Shown: positions 11,300 to 22,977 of the stretch, one piece after another | Numbering within the stretch: the stretch's first letter is position 1 | Layout of the letters: every line of letters starts with the position of its first letter | Source of the DNA: Cynocephalus volans | Taxonomy: Eukaryota > Chordata > Mammalia > Dermoptera > Cynocephalidae | DNA length: 64,000 bases | NCBI RefSeq assembly: GCF_027409185.1 | Contig: NC_084463.1 | Location: 155,360,369-155,424,368, forward strand | Direction of reading: 5' to 3' | The notes under the pieces: generated by a model | Seen by the model: only the letters and a program-made list of their open reading frames with translations | The model's database searches: none | Told to the model about the DNA's origin: nothing | Program-made: the position numbers and the translations under genes

Positions 11300-12100
11300 C
11301 AATGTATGTTTTAATGTTTTCAAATGGTTGCTAAGTTGTTAAGGCATAACTACATATTGTTTTTCTCACATAACTACTTAATAAACAAAGATGTTACATA
11401 TTTCTTTTGACCAAGAAATGCTGTACAACTACTGTACAAAAAACCCCTGCTGAGCCATTAAGAGCACTATGTTAGTGTTTGGGATGTTGTGCTGTAACTA
11501 GTCATCTTTCCTATAAATTTTCCAAGGGGAATAATTCTTTTCATAAAAAAACCCCCCAAAAACAAAAAAATTGGCAAAGTAGAAATGGAGCTCTCTAAAC
11601 GCAAGGCAAGAAGCAGGGAGGATGCACACACAACTAGGAGAATTATGGTCTCTTTAGCGTCTGAATAGGGAAGGCTGGCTGAGACCAAATCCAGAGATTA
11701 TTGAGGGTAAAACTGAGGTCTTCTGCTTCCCTTTCTCAGGGAGATAGCTCTGTAGGCGAGACCACTGAGTGCCTCAGATGGTGAAGGGATTCTTCTTTTT
11801 CTTTTCTTATTTCTTCCTGTTGAAATACATGTATTAATGAGACATAGCTGACATGTTTACTGTTACTAGCCACTTAGCTGAGAGTTAATATGAATCAGTT
11901 AGGTGCCTGGGGATCACATTGGATAGAAACAAACAAATGACAGATGGTTAATAGAGAATTACTGGCCCTGCACTGGTCTCACTCAATCTAAGGAAAATGC
12001 TTAATGTGTGTTTAGTCTGCTTGCATTGATTATTTTATGAGCTAGGCATGAGTGAGTCTGTTCCAATTATGACTCAAATTCCAGAAGCAATAAGTAAAAT
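11300..12100. other. Unique DNA, nothing recognised
   Basis: No coding, RNA or clear repeat signal. The minus ORF at 11688-11467 has no family resemblance. Confidence 0.35.
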
Positions 12101-12800
12101 GTGACCAAATAAAATTTGAAAAAAAAAATTAAACAAACTGATGGCAAAAATACCAAGGAAAATCAAAGGACAAATTACTGCCTGGGAGGCAGTGACTTGC
12201 AAATGACTACATCTTATATTACACATAAAAGGATAATGTCTCTGATATATAAAGGGCTCTAAAACATAAAAAGGAAAATCACTACAGAAATGGACAATGA
12301 ATAAGATATATAAATGTTCTTAAAATTATGAGATTTTTTAACTTCACCACAGGGACAAACATCACCTGTGATTTATTCTCATCCAAAAGGTTTAACGAGT
12401 TTAATTATGAGGAAGTAACCAGATAGATTCTGAATGTCTTTACTCAAGACAACTACCCAAGACTCTTCTAAAAAGATGTTTTCATACAAAACAAAAATGT
12501 CAGGAGGTACAACTCAATAAGATGAAAAACAACTCAATAAATATGAGCAAGATATTTCAACAGACACTTCAAAAAAGATATGCAGAAGGCAAAGAAGCAC
12601 ATGAAAAGTTGTGAAACATCATTAATTAATAGGAAAATTTAAACCACAGTGAAAGACCCCTACATATATACTAAAATGGCAAAAATTAAAATGGCCCACA
12701 ACACCAAATGATGGTGAGGATATGGAGCAACTAGAAATTGCCTTCATTTTTGGTGAGATTCCAAAATGATGCAGTCACTTTGGAAAACAGATTAACAATG

Positions 12801-12833
<33 letters not shown>

Positions 12834-12918
12834 AATCATACACTTAAACAACCCAGCAATCCTATTGCTGAGTGTTTACCCAAGAGAAATAAAAACATAT
12901 TACTGTGCAAGGATCTTT
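12100..12918 (+). mobile_element. Ancient L1M (+), left half (outermost layer of nest)
   Basis: Decayed ORF2-like text ('gcaaaaataccaaggaaaatcaaaggacaaattactgcctggg', 'tttcaacagacacttc', 'cccagcaatcctattgctgagtg') in plus orientation. About 12320-12480 fits poorly and may be a small insert. It stops at the 15-bp word TGTGCAAGGATCTTT (12904-12918), which recurs at 22963-22977, where the element resumes. A 28-T tract at about 12800-12829 lies inside it. Confidence 0.7.
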
Positions 12919-13111
12919 TTATTTATTTATTTTTCTTGTAACAAAGGTGATTGTACATACCTGTGGGGTACAGAGTTGAACATCAATACTTGTGTGCAAT
13001 ATGTGATGCTCACATTAGAATAATTATTATATTCAATAATATGCACTATCATTGCTATTCATGGCCCTTTACCCATTCTTCCCTCTCCCCTCCCTTCCTG
13101 CTTCTAGTAAC
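12919..13111 (-). mobile_element. 5'-truncated L1 (-), 3'UTR part (second layer)
   Basis: Starts with the reversed A-rich tail (TTTA repeats), then a reversed 3'UTR ('gtacatacctgtggggtacagagttgaac'). It stops at CTCAGTTGTCCTTTT (13112-13126), which recurs at 21656-21670, where the element continues. It entered the L1M (+) with a 15-bp duplication. Confidence 0.75.
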
Positions 13112-13126
13112 CTCAGTTGTCCTTTT

Positions 13127-14060
13127 TTAAAAATACATATAATAGACAAAGTTTATTATTAAGAAACTTTAGCAGTAGGTTTTTAAAAAGAATGTTTTGA
13201 TTTTAGAATACTGAAAGATGACAATCCACGACAGGACATATAGTAACCACGATATTAAAATATTAAATACTATCTAAATGAAAAGACCATAATTCAAATT
13301 GCTAATTTTAATCTCTGTGTCTTGGTAGAAGCACCTGTACTTACCCTTCATGAAATTCACCCCACATTCTCATGAAGACTACGAAGCATCACCACAAATT
13401 ATTTAATTTACAGTAATCTATGCTGAGTTTTCTCTGTGCTTAAGCATGCACTACCCAGAAAACACAAAATCTTATTTACAGGGATTTTAAATTTTCTTTA
13501 AAATGCCATTTTCGAAAATTGGGAAGGTCCCAACATTAAGTGTAGTTGCAGCCACGGTGTCAGCCTTTGCCATGGAATCCCAGGTGCCCATGTTGGGATC
13601 TGAACCAATGATGCTGGGTTCACCCACATCGCCAAAGCCGGGAGTTAATGCCCAGTTCTTACCTGGATTTTTAATGGGGGATTTGCCAGATCCAGTGACT
13701 CTGCAACCTTGATCAATTAGTGGCCCTTCTGTAGGAGTAATGGAGATGAGATCACCTCTACTTGCAGGTGGGTCACCACCACAACCAGTTGTACCAGCTC
13801 ATAAAGATAAAAGTGTAGCTCCACCAGTTTGAAGTGTATATGATGACATTTCCAGCCCAAGACTTGAGTCAACACCTTTAGCTTCAAGAAGATAGCCAAA
13901 CATTGCAGTAATGCAGAGTCCTCCTGTTGGGGTTACAACTACTACTCCTGAGACAGCGCAAAGTGTGTTTATTCCTGCAAATATTGCTCAGCCATGAAAG
14001 ACGACATTATCTCCTGCCCAGTTGGATCCTTTTTATACTCAAGGAGATTCTCTGACTTCT
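13127..14060 (+). pseudogene. NUP35: NUP35 processed pseudogene, left part, with inverted 3'UTR
   Basis: From about 13540 the plus strand reads as intronless NUP35 (nuclear-pore protein Nup53/35): [27 protein letters not shown], then a long stretch up to [14 protein letters not shown]. The start ATG is now ACG and several Arg or Gln codons are TGA/TAG, so it is dead. 13127-about 13500 reads on the minus strand as a 3'UTR end, with AATAAA (13157-13152) and an A run abutting the left target duplication. This is the signature of twin priming: the 3' end is inverted relative to the 5' part. The sequence breaks at 14060 where L1-A is inserted. Confidence 0.88.
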
Positions 14061-14070
14061 TTTTTTTTTT

Positions 14071-14690
14071 GGCAATTCAATGGTTTTTAGTATATTGACA
14101 AGGTTGCACAACAATCACCACTAATTCCAGAACATTTTCATCATCCCAGAAAGAAGCCCTGTATCTATTAGCAGTCACTCTCCATTCCTTTCTCCCTCTC
14201 AACCCTCAGCAACCACGAATCCACTTTCCATCTCTATGGATTTGCCTATTCTGGACATTTCATGTAAATGGAATCATACATGTGATCTTTTGAGTCTGAC
14301 ATTTTACTTAGCACAATGTTTTCAGGGTTCATCCATGCTGTAGTATGTGTCAGTACTTCATTTCTTTTCAGGGTTGAATAATATTCCACTGCATAATACC
14401 ATGTTTTATTGATCCATTCATCCATGATGGACATTTGGGTTGTTTCTAGTTTTTGGCTGTTGTGAATAGTGTTGCTGTGAATATTCGTGATGTCCAACAG
14501 TGGACCAAAGGCAAAACATCCACCAAACTGAGAAGATATCTTGAGACCAAAGAATGAAGCAGTCAATTCCATGTGGTAAAGCAAAGAATTTATGAAAGGG
14601 TAACTTACATACAAGATGATAGATCGGATGGGCGACAATCCAGAGGCATAAGCAAGGTTTCTCTGTGCCTTCTTAGTCAAGACTGAGTTT
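14071..14690 (-). mobile_element. 3'-transduced segment of L1-A: LTR fragment plus L1M 3' fragment
   Basis: Between the L1-A A-rich end (about 14690-14750) and the final A10 lie two foreign blocks. About 14680-14491 (minus) resembles the 3' part of a retroviral LTR (CATAAA-type signal, a U5-like stretch, ending in CA). 14490-14071 (minus) is old L1M ORF2 end and 3'UTR, cut off just after 'ctaaaaaccattgaattgcc' by the A tail. Because the target duplication lies outside everything, this was carried in with the L1 RNA. Confidence 0.7.
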
Positions 14691-14915
14691 ATTTTTTTAA
14701 TTTATTTTTTTCCCATTTTCTCCCAGTTTTATTTTCGTTCTTTTTATTTTAAATTTTATTTTGTCGATATACAATGTGGGTGATTATTGTGGCTCATTAC
14801 TGAAACCTCCCTCTTTCCTCCCTCTCCCCCATCCCACCCAAAAATGTCCTTTCTGTATGCTTGCCGTGTCAACTTCAAGGAATTGTAATCGTTATGTCTT
14901 CATCCCCCCCCCCGG

Positions 14916-14920
<5 letters not shown>

Positions 14921-14976
<56 letters not shown>
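14921..14976. repeat. (TG)n microsatellite with C10 tract in L1-A 3'UTR
   Basis: A run of TG dinucleotides beside a homopolymer C tract (14905-14914). The same pair occurs in the 3'UTRs of L1-B (44226-44292) and L1-C (46199-46255), so it is a family feature. Confidence 0.85.
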
Positions 14977-14978
<2 letters not shown>

Positions 14979-14991
14979 AATTTATTTATTT

Positions 14992-17900
14992 TTAGCTCCC
15001 ACCAATAAGTGAGAACATGTGGTATTTCTCTTTCTGTGCCTGACTTGTTTCACTTAATATAATTCTCTCTAGGTTCATCCATGTCATTGCAAATGGCAGT
15101 ATTTCATTCGTTTTTATAGCTGAGGTGTATTCCATTCTGTAGATGTACCACATTTTCCGTATCCACTCATCTGATGATGGACATTTGGGCTGGTTCCAAA
15201 CCTTGGCTATTGTAAAGAGTGCTGCGATGAACATTGGGGAACAGGTATACCTTCAACTTGATGATTTCCATTCCTCTGGGTATATTCCCAGCAGTGGGAT
15301 AGCTGGGTCATATCGTAGATCTATCTGCAATTGTTTGAGGAACCTCCATACCATTTTCCATAGAGGCTGCACCATTTCGCAGTCCCACCAACAATGTATG
15401 ATAGTTCCTTTTTCTCCGCAACCTCGCCAGCATTTATCGTTTAGAGTCTTTTGGATTTTAGCCATCCTAACTGGGGTGAGATGGTTTCTCAGTGTAGTTT
15501 TGATTTGCATTTCCCGGACGCTGAGTGATATTGAGCATTTTTTCATATGTCTGTTGGCCATTTGTATATCTTCCTTAGAGAAATGCCTACTTAGCTCTTT
15601 TGCCCATTTTTTAATTGGGTTGCTTGTTTTTTTCTTGTAAAGTTGTTTGAGTTCCTTGTGTATTCTGGATATTAATCCTTTGTTGGATGTATATTTTGCA
15701 AATATTTTCTCCCACTGTGTTGGTTGTCTTTTAACTCTGTTAATTGTTTCTTTTGCTGTGCAGAAGCTTTTTAGTTTGATATAATCCCATTTGTTTATTT
15801 TTCCTTTGGTTGCCCTTGCTTTTGGGGTCATATTCATAAAGTCTGTGTCCAGTCCTATTTCCTGAAGTGTTTCTCCTATGTTTTCTTTAAGAAGTTTTAT
15901 TGTTTTAAGGTATATACTTAATTCTTTAATCCATTTTGAGTTGACTTTAGTGTATGGTGAAAGGTATGGGTCTAGTTTCATTCTCCTGCATATTGATATC
16001 CAGTTCTCCCATACCATTTGCTAAAGAAGCAGTCTCTTCCCCAGTGTATAGGCTTGGTGCCTTTGTCAGAGATCAGATGGCTGTAGGTGTGTGGGTTGAT
16101 TTCTGGATTCTCTATTCTATTCCATTGATCATTGTGTCTGTTTTTATGCCAGTACCATACTGTTTTGTTTATTATAGCTTTCTAGTATAGTTTAAAGCCA
16201 GGTAGTGTTATGCCTCCAGCTTTATGTTTTTTGCTCAGCATTGCTTTGGCTATGCATGGTCTTTTGTTATTCCATATGAATGTCTCGATAGTTCTTTCCA
16301 TTTCTGAGAAAAATGTCATTGGAATTTTGATGGGGATTGCATTGAATTTGTATGTCACTTTGGGTAGTATGGATATTTTGACTATGTTGATTCTTCCAAT
16401 CCAAGAGCATGGGATATCTTTCCATCTTCTTGTATCCTCTCTAATTTCTCTCAGCAGTGGTTTGTAGTTCTCATTATAGAGATTTTTCACATCCTTGGTT
16501 AACTCAATTCCTAAGTATTTTATTTTTTTGGTGGCTATTGTAAATGGGCAGGCTTTCTTGATTTCTCGTTCTGCATGTTCACTATGAGAAAAGAAATGCT
16601 ACTGATTTTTGTGTGTTGTTTTTGTATCTTGCTACTTTGCTGAAATCATTTATTAACTCCAAGAGTTTTTTTGTAGAGGCTTTAGGCTGTTTGATATATA
16701 GGATCATGTCATCTGCAAACAGGGACAATTTGACTTCATCTTTTCCAATCTGGATACCCTTTATTTCCTTCTCTTCTCTGATTGCTCTAGCTAGTACTTC
16801 CAACACTATGTTGAGTAGGAGTGGTGAGAGTGGGCATTCTTGTCTGGTTCCTATTCTTAAAGGAAAAGCTTTTAGCTTTTCCCTATTCAGGATGATATTG
16901 GCAGTGGATTTATCTTATATGGCTTTAATTATGTTGAGATACTTTCCTTCTATACCTAACTTATAGAGGCACTTTGTCATGAATGAATGTTGAATTTTAT
17001 CAAATGCTTTTTCAGCATCTATAGAGATGATCATGTGGTCCTTGCGTTTGATTTTATTAATATGGTGTATCACATTTATTGATTTGCATATGTTGAACCA
17101 ACCTTGCATCCCTGGGATGAATTCCACTTGATCGTGGTGAATAATTTTACATATGTGTTGCTGTATTCTGTTTGCTAGTATTTTAGTGAGGATTTTTGCA
17201 TCTATATTCATCAAGGATATCGGCCTGTAGTTTTCGTTTTTGGTTATATCTTTACCTGGTTTTGGTATCAGGATGATGTTTCCTTCATAGAATGAGTTTG
17301 GGAGATTTGCGTCCGTTTCAATCTTTCGGAATAGTTTGTAAAGAATCGGTGTCAATTCCTCTTTGAATGTTTGGTAAAATTCTCCTGTGAATCCATCTGG
17401 TCCTGGGCTTTTCTTTGTTGAGAGCCTTCTGATAAGAGCTTCAATTTCCTTTACTGTTATTGGTCTGTTTAGATTTTCTGCGTCTTCATGGCTCAGATTT
17501 CGGAGCTTGTGTGTGTCCAGAAATTTATCCATTTCCTCCAGATTTTCAAATTTGTTGGTATATTGTTGTTTATAGTAGTCTTGAATGATTCCTTGTATTT
17601 CAGATGAATCAGTTGTAATATCACCTTTTTCATTTCTAATTTTTGTTATTTGAATCTTCTCTCTTCTTTTTTTTTGTTAGCCATGCTAATGGTTTGTCTA
17701 TTTTATTTATCTTTTCAAAAAACCAACTATTTGATTCATTGATCTTTTGTATTGTTTTTTGGGTTTCAATTTCATTAAGTTCTGCTCTGATCTTAATGAT
17801 TTCTTTCCATCGGCTAACTTTAGGTTTGTATTGTTCTTATTTTTCTAGTTCTTTAAGGTGAAGTGTTAAGTAGTTCACTTGCCAGCTTTCCATTCTTCTG

Positions 17901-18817
17901 AGGTGAACATGTAATGCAATAAATTTCCCCCTTAGTACTGCTTTTGCAGTATCCCACAGGTTTTGGTATGATGTATCATTATTTTCATTAGTTTCAATAA
18001 ATTTTTTGATTTCTTGCTTGATTTGTTCTTGGACCCATATGTCATTAAGTCGAATGCCATTTAATTTCCATGTGTTTGTATAGTTTCCAGAATTTTGTTT
18101 GTTATTGATTTATAATTTTAATCCATTGTGGTCTGAGAAAATACATGGGATAATTCCAATTTTTTTGAATTTGTTGAGACTTGATTTGTGATCTAATATG
18201 TGATCTATCCTGGAGTATGATCCATGTGCTGATGCGAAGAATGAATATTCTGAGGTTGTTGAATGGAATGTTCTGTAGATATCTGCCAAGTCCAATTGTT
18301 CTAGAGCATTGTTTAGATCTTGTTTTTCTCTGCTGATTCTTTGCCTAGATGATCTGTCCAATATTGACAGTGGGGTGTTCAGGTCCCCTGCTATTATGGT
18401 ATTAGTGTCTATGTCCTTCTTTAGGTCTAATAGAGTTTGTTTTATAAATCTGGCTGCTCCAACATTGGGTTCGTATATATTTATGATTGTTATGTCATCT
18501 TGAAGGATCAATCCTTTTATCATTACGTAGTTGCCCTCATTGTATCTTTTTATGGTTTTTAGTTTAAAGTCTATTTTGTCAGATATAAGAATAGCTACTC
18601 CAGCTCGTTTTTCTTTTCTGTTTGCATGGTAAATCTTTTTCTATCCTTTCACTCTTAGTTTATTTGAATTTTTATGGGTGAGGTTGGTCTCTTGAAGGCA
18701 GCATATAGTCGGATCCTCCTTTTTAATCCAGTCAGCCATTCTGTGTCTTTTGATTGGGGAATTTAATCCTTTTACATTAAGAGTTGTTATTGAAAGGTGT
18801 TGATTTATCCTCGCATT
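14992..18817 (-). pseudogene. L1-A ORF2 remnant (endonuclease-reverse transcriptase)
   Basis: The 3826-bp span matches the 3828-bp ORF2 of L1-B. The start is ATG-CGA-GGA-TAA (stop at codon 4 after a one-base loss). The endonuclease part ([18 protein letters not shown]), the RT core ([11 protein letters not shown] in 16806-16582) and the C-terminal cysteine region (CWRGCGEKG...HCWWDC in 16017-15253) are readable across frames. At codon 362 it has TCA, where L1-B and L1-C have TGA. Confidence 0.88.
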
Positions 18818-18995
18818 TTATTGATTGTTTGGTTGTCTTAGGTGTCTTTTGTTCCTTGCTTTCTGATTTACTGTTTGTTTTCTGTGTTTGTTGGTTCCTT
18901 AGGTTGTAGATAGCATTTTTGTTTTCTCCTGATGAATGCCATTTTTATTATAATAGTGGGTTTTGATTTTTCTTGGGTTTTTATGGCAGTGGTAG

Positions 18996-19980
18996 TTATT
19001 TTTCAGGCACCAAACTCAGTATTCTCTTGAGAATTTCTCGTAAGGGTGGTCGTGTGGTGGTGAACTCCCGCAGTTTTTGTTTGTCTGAGAAATATACTAT
19101 TTGCCCCTCATTTCGGAAGGATAGCCTTGCAGGGTAGAGTATTCTTGGCTGGCAATCTTTGTCTTTTAGTATTTTGAATATATCATCCCATTCCTTTCTG
19201 GCTTTTAGGGTTTGTGATGAAAAGTCTGATGTTAGTCTGATTGGGGATCCCTTATATGTGATTTGATGCTTCTCCTTTGCAGCTTTTAAGATTCTCTCTT
19301 TGTCTCTGAGTTTTGCCAATTTGACTATAACATGTCTTGGAGAAAATCTTTTTGGGTTGAATACGTTTGGAGATCTTTGAGCTTCCTGGATCTGAAGATC
19401 TGTGATTTTTCCTATACCTGGGAAGTTTTCTGCCACTATTTTGTCGAATATGTTTTCAAGGCAATCTCCTTTTTCCTCCCCTTCTGGAATACCCATGTCT
19501 CGGATATTTGAGCGCTTAAGGTTGTCTGATATCTCTCTCAGATTTTCTTCAATGCCTTTGATCCTTTTTTCTTTTCTTTTTTTTGTCTGCTTGTGTTATT
19601 TCAAACAGCCCATCTTCAAGTTCAGAGGTTCTCTCTTCAACTTCTGCAAGCCTGCTGTTTAAACTCTCCATTGTGTTTTTTATTTCATTGAATAAATTCT
19701 TCAGTTCGGCAAGTTCTGCTACATTTTTTTTCAGGGCATTGATTTCCTTGTACATTTCCTCTTTCAGGTCCTGTATACTTTTCCTCATTTCATCATGATG
19801 TCTAGCTCAGTTTTCTTGTATCTCATTCAGTTTCCTTAGAATTATCATTCAAAATTCCTTGTCAGTCATTTCAAGGGCTTCTTGTTCTATAGGATCTAGA
19901 GCTTCAGAGTTATTACCCTTTGGTGGTGTACTTTCTTGATTTTTCATATTTCTGTTATCTTTTCTTTGATGTTTATTCAT
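18996..19980 (-). pseudogene. L1-A ORF1 remnant
   Basis: Corresponds to the 326-codon ORF1 of L1-B, but 985 bp against 981, broken into at least two frames (open pieces at 19788-19549 and 19496-18996). The N-terminal coiled coil, the central RRM-like part (RHVIVKLAKLRDKERIL) and the C-terminal domain (ILYPARLSFRNEGQIVYFS) are all recognisable. ORF1p is the RNA-binding trimeric chaperone of the L1 particle. Not functional here. Confidence 0.85.
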
Positions 19981-20969
19981 TGTGGCAGGGGGTTCCACAG
20001 TTTACAGGTTTGACACTATTGTCTGACTAAGATGTTGCTGGGGTTGCCAATTTGGTATGGGTACCTCAGTGACTGATCAATTGTCCACTAGTGCCTTGCG
20101 TGTGTGGTTGCCTCAGGTCTTGGGCCTCTCTGGGGAGCCACCTCTCTGGGGAGTCACCTCTCTGGTCAGCTTTGATTCGGCTGGGCTGCTGGGTCACGGA
20201 GTGTTACCGCAGAGTGTGTGGTCTCTGCTGAGCTTCTACCTCCTTTGCTGGACGTCTCCCTTTCTGCATGCACTGGGCCAGGCTTCTGGAATGTGTGGAG
20301 GCACTATAGAGCGTGTGGTCTCTGTGGAGCTTTCCCTTCCCCTGCTGGATGTTTGCCTGCTCCGTGCATGCTGGGCCGGGCTTGGGATGGAGCCGGGTGG
20401 TGGCGGTGAAGCCTACCAGCTGCTGGATCATGTGGTGGTGGCCCCCCCACAGGGTGTGTGGTCTCTGCGGAGCTTCTGCCTCCCCTGCTGGATGTCTCCC
20501 TGCTCTGCACGCACTGGGCCAAGCTGCTTGATCGCATGGCAGTGGTGTGGTCCCCGTGGTGTTCCCACCTCCCCTGCCAGACATCACCCTGCACCGTGCG
20601 CACTAGGCCGTGCTGGGAATGGAGCCGGCTGCCTGCGGTAAAGCCTACCTGCTGGATCATGCAGTGGTGGCCCCACAGGGTGTGTGGTTTCTGCAGAGCC
20701 TCTCCCTCCCCTGCCGGAAGTCTCCTCAGTCTGTGCACACTGGGCCGGGCTGGGAATGGAGCTGGGTGGTGGCGATGAAACCTATCTGCTGGATCGTGCA
20801 ATGGTGGCCCTGCAGGGCATGTGGTCTCTGCAGAGCTTCAGCCTCCTCTGCTGGATGTCTCCCCATTCCGTATGCACTTGATGTTATGTTTTTATAGTTG
20901 TAAATCAGTTTATTTGTGGGAGAGAGTGATGCTAGGGACCGTCTATTCCACCATCTTTGTACCACTCCC
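19981..20969 (-). promoter_or_regulatory. L1-A 5'UTR/promoter with tandem monomers
   Basis: The minus strand opens 'gggagtggtacaaagatggtgg', with the AAGATGG word near the 5' end that in other L1s binds YY1. Between about 20200 and 20880 the anchor 'gtgtggtctctg' (plus strand) recurs at about 20215, 20309, 20456, 20682 and 20819, giving five or six imperfect GC-rich units of about 95-150 bp. The 3' part is homologous to the 5'UTR of L1-B and L1-C. Confidence 0.75.
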
Positions 20970-21655
20970 GATTCTCTGACTTCTGAAGATCACCTTGATG
21001 ACACTTGGGTGACTGTGTTTGGGTTTCGTCAAGCATCTGCTTCCTATATATTACAATTTGCACAATATGGGAATATCATATAACATGTGATGTCTAACAT
21101 GGGAAATTGGATGCATATTCGTTATCAGTCTAAACTGCAGGCCCGGAAAGCCTTAAGCAAAGATGGGAGAATTATTGGCAAATCCATTATGACTGGTGTA
21201 AGACCATGTATTGATAAAGGTGTTATGGAAAACAGTGACAGATGTGCTTTATCATCTCCATCTCTAGTCTTTACACCACCAATCAGAACCTTAGGTACAC
21301 CAACACAACCTGGAAGTACTCCTAGGATTTCTACCAAGAGACCTCTTACTACAGCATACAAAGCTTCTACTAGTGACTATCAGGTTATTTCTGACAGACA
21401 AATGCCAAAAAAGATAAAAGTCTTGTATCTAAAGCAATGGAGTACATGTTCAGCTGGTAGTATAATAAGAGCTAAGAACTACCAAGGAGGAGGTTGCTAC
21501 ACTAAAAGAGTTAGCACAGTACTGCTGGTTTCCTTCAGTTAGTTGTATAACCACTCTTGGCAGTATAGGATAGCTAGCTTATACTTCTTTTCGAAACCTT
21601 TTTCATTAAGGATACAGTGTATTTGTAGCTTGCACTTTAAAAGATGCTTGAGATG
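20970..21655 (+). pseudogene. NUP35: NUP35 processed pseudogene, right part
   Basis: After the duplicated GATTCTCTGACTTCT (20970-20984) the frame resumes [14 protein letters not shown], then the RRM-like domain ([21 protein letters not shown]) and [11 protein letters not shown]...[20 protein letters not shown] replaces a Lys codon before HVMSN, and a one-base loss after PKK shifts the frame through the end. 3'UTR follows to 21655, with no poly(A) at this end, as expected when the tail went to the other side by twin priming. The second target duplication is 21656-21670. Confidence 0.9.
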
Positions 21656-22962
21656 CTCAGTTGTCCTTTTGAAAGTTCAATGTATTATTGTGAATGTTGT
21701 ATCTTTCTTTTATTTATATGTTTATTAGTTTAGCTCCCACTTACAAGAGAGAATATATGGCATTTCTCTTTCTGTGCCTGGCTTACTTTACTTAGTGTGA
21801 TTTATCCATGCTGCTGTGAATGGCAATATTTCATTATTTTTTTTTATAGCAGAGTAATATTTCATTGTGTCTATATACCACATTTTCCTTATCCAGTCAT
21901 CTGATGTTGGAAATTTAGGTTGGTTCCAACTCTTGGCTGTTGTAAATAGAGCTGTGATAAATATGGGGGTGCAGGTATCTCTTCAACATGATGCGTTCCA
22001 TTCCTTTGAATGTATACCCAGCAGTGGAATTGCTGAATCCTATGGCAGTTCTATCCAAAGTTGTTTAAGGAATCTCCATACTGTTTTCTATGATGGCTGC
22101 ACCAATTTACAGTCCCACCAACAGTATAGGAGGGTTCCCTTTTCTCCACATTCTCACCAGCATTTTGTTGTTCTCTGTCTTTTTGTTGACATCCAGTCTA
22201 ACTGGGGTGAGATGATATCTCAGTGTGGTTTTGATTTGCGTTTCTCTGATGCTGAATGATATTGAGCATTTTCTCATGTGTCTGTTGACCATTTGCATAT
22301 CTTCCTTTGAGAGATGCCTACTCAGTTCCTTTGCCCATTTTGTAATTGGCTATTCTTTTGCTGTTAAGTTGTTTGAGTTCCTTGTATATTTTGGATGTTA
22401 ATCCTTTGTCAGATGAGTAGTTTGCAAATATTTTCTCCCATTCTGTAGGTTGTCTTTTTGCTGTTAATTGCTTCTTTTGCTGTGCAGAAGCTTTGTAGTT
22501 TTATATAACCCCATTTGTTTATTTTTCCTTTTGTTGCCTGTGCTTTGGGGGTCATATTCATGAAGTCTGTACCCACTCCTACTTCCTGGAGTGTTTTCCC
22601 TCTGTTTTCTTTTAGGAGTTTTATAGTTTCAGGTCTTATATTTAAGTCTTCAATCCATTTTGAGTTTATTTTGGTGTGTGGTGAGAGGTACAGCTCTAGT
22701 TTCATTCTTCTACACATATCCAGTTTTCTCAGCACCATTTATTGAAGAGGCAGTCTTTTCCCCAGTGTATGCTATTGTTTCTTTTGTCAAAGACCAATTG
22801 GCTGTAGGTTTGTGGGTTGATTTCTGGGTTCTCTGTTCTGTTTCATTGGTCTGAGTGTCTGTTTTTATGCCAGTACCATGATGTTTTGGTAACTATAGCT
22901 TTATAGCATAGTTTGAAACCAGGTAGTGTTATGCCTCCAGCTTTATTTATTTATTTATTTTT
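21656..22962 (-). mobile_element. 5'-truncated L1 (-), rest of 3'UTR and ORF2 C-terminal part
   Basis: Continues the 3'UTR, then reversed ORF2 with several frameshifts and stops (for example 'tgagatgatatctcagtgtgg'). It ends at about 22942 in ORF2 ('gttatgcctccagcttta') followed by about 20 nt of TTTA-rich filler before the target duplication at 22963. It holds the zinc-knuckle-like C-terminal region only, no reverse transcriptase, and cannot be active. Confidence 0.8.
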
Positions 22963-22977
22963 TGTGCAAGGATCTTT

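Larger units (their letters stand above)
14061..20969 (-). mobile_element. L1-A: full-length L1 (-) with 3' transduction, inside NUP35 pseudogene
   Basis: Bounded by the 15-bp duplication GATTCTCTGACTTCT (14046-14060 and 20970-20984), which lies in the middle of a NUP35 codon run. On the minus strand: 5'UTR 20969-19981, decayed ORF1 19980-18996, decayed ORF2 18817-14992, 3'UTR with a G-rich run and CA repeat, an A-rich end at about 14750-14690, then about 0.62 kb of non-L1-A sequence and a final A10 (14070-14061). The coding parts carry several frameshifts and stops, so it is inactive but younger than its three hosts. Confidence 0.9.

Noticed and set aside
14246-14680. 144-codon minus frame next to L1-A
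   Set aside because: It crosses from an LTR fragment into an old L1M ORF2 end. A chance fusion frame within the transduced segment.
20204-20897. Overlapping long open frames on both strands (up to 194 codons)
   Set aside because: They lie in the GC-rich repeated 5'UTR of L1-A. Open frames in many registers reflect composition and tandem repeats, not genes.
21087-21542. Single-exon functional RRM protein gene
   Set aside because: It is the 3' half of the NUP35 pseudogene. The other half has several stops and the whole is split by L1-A.
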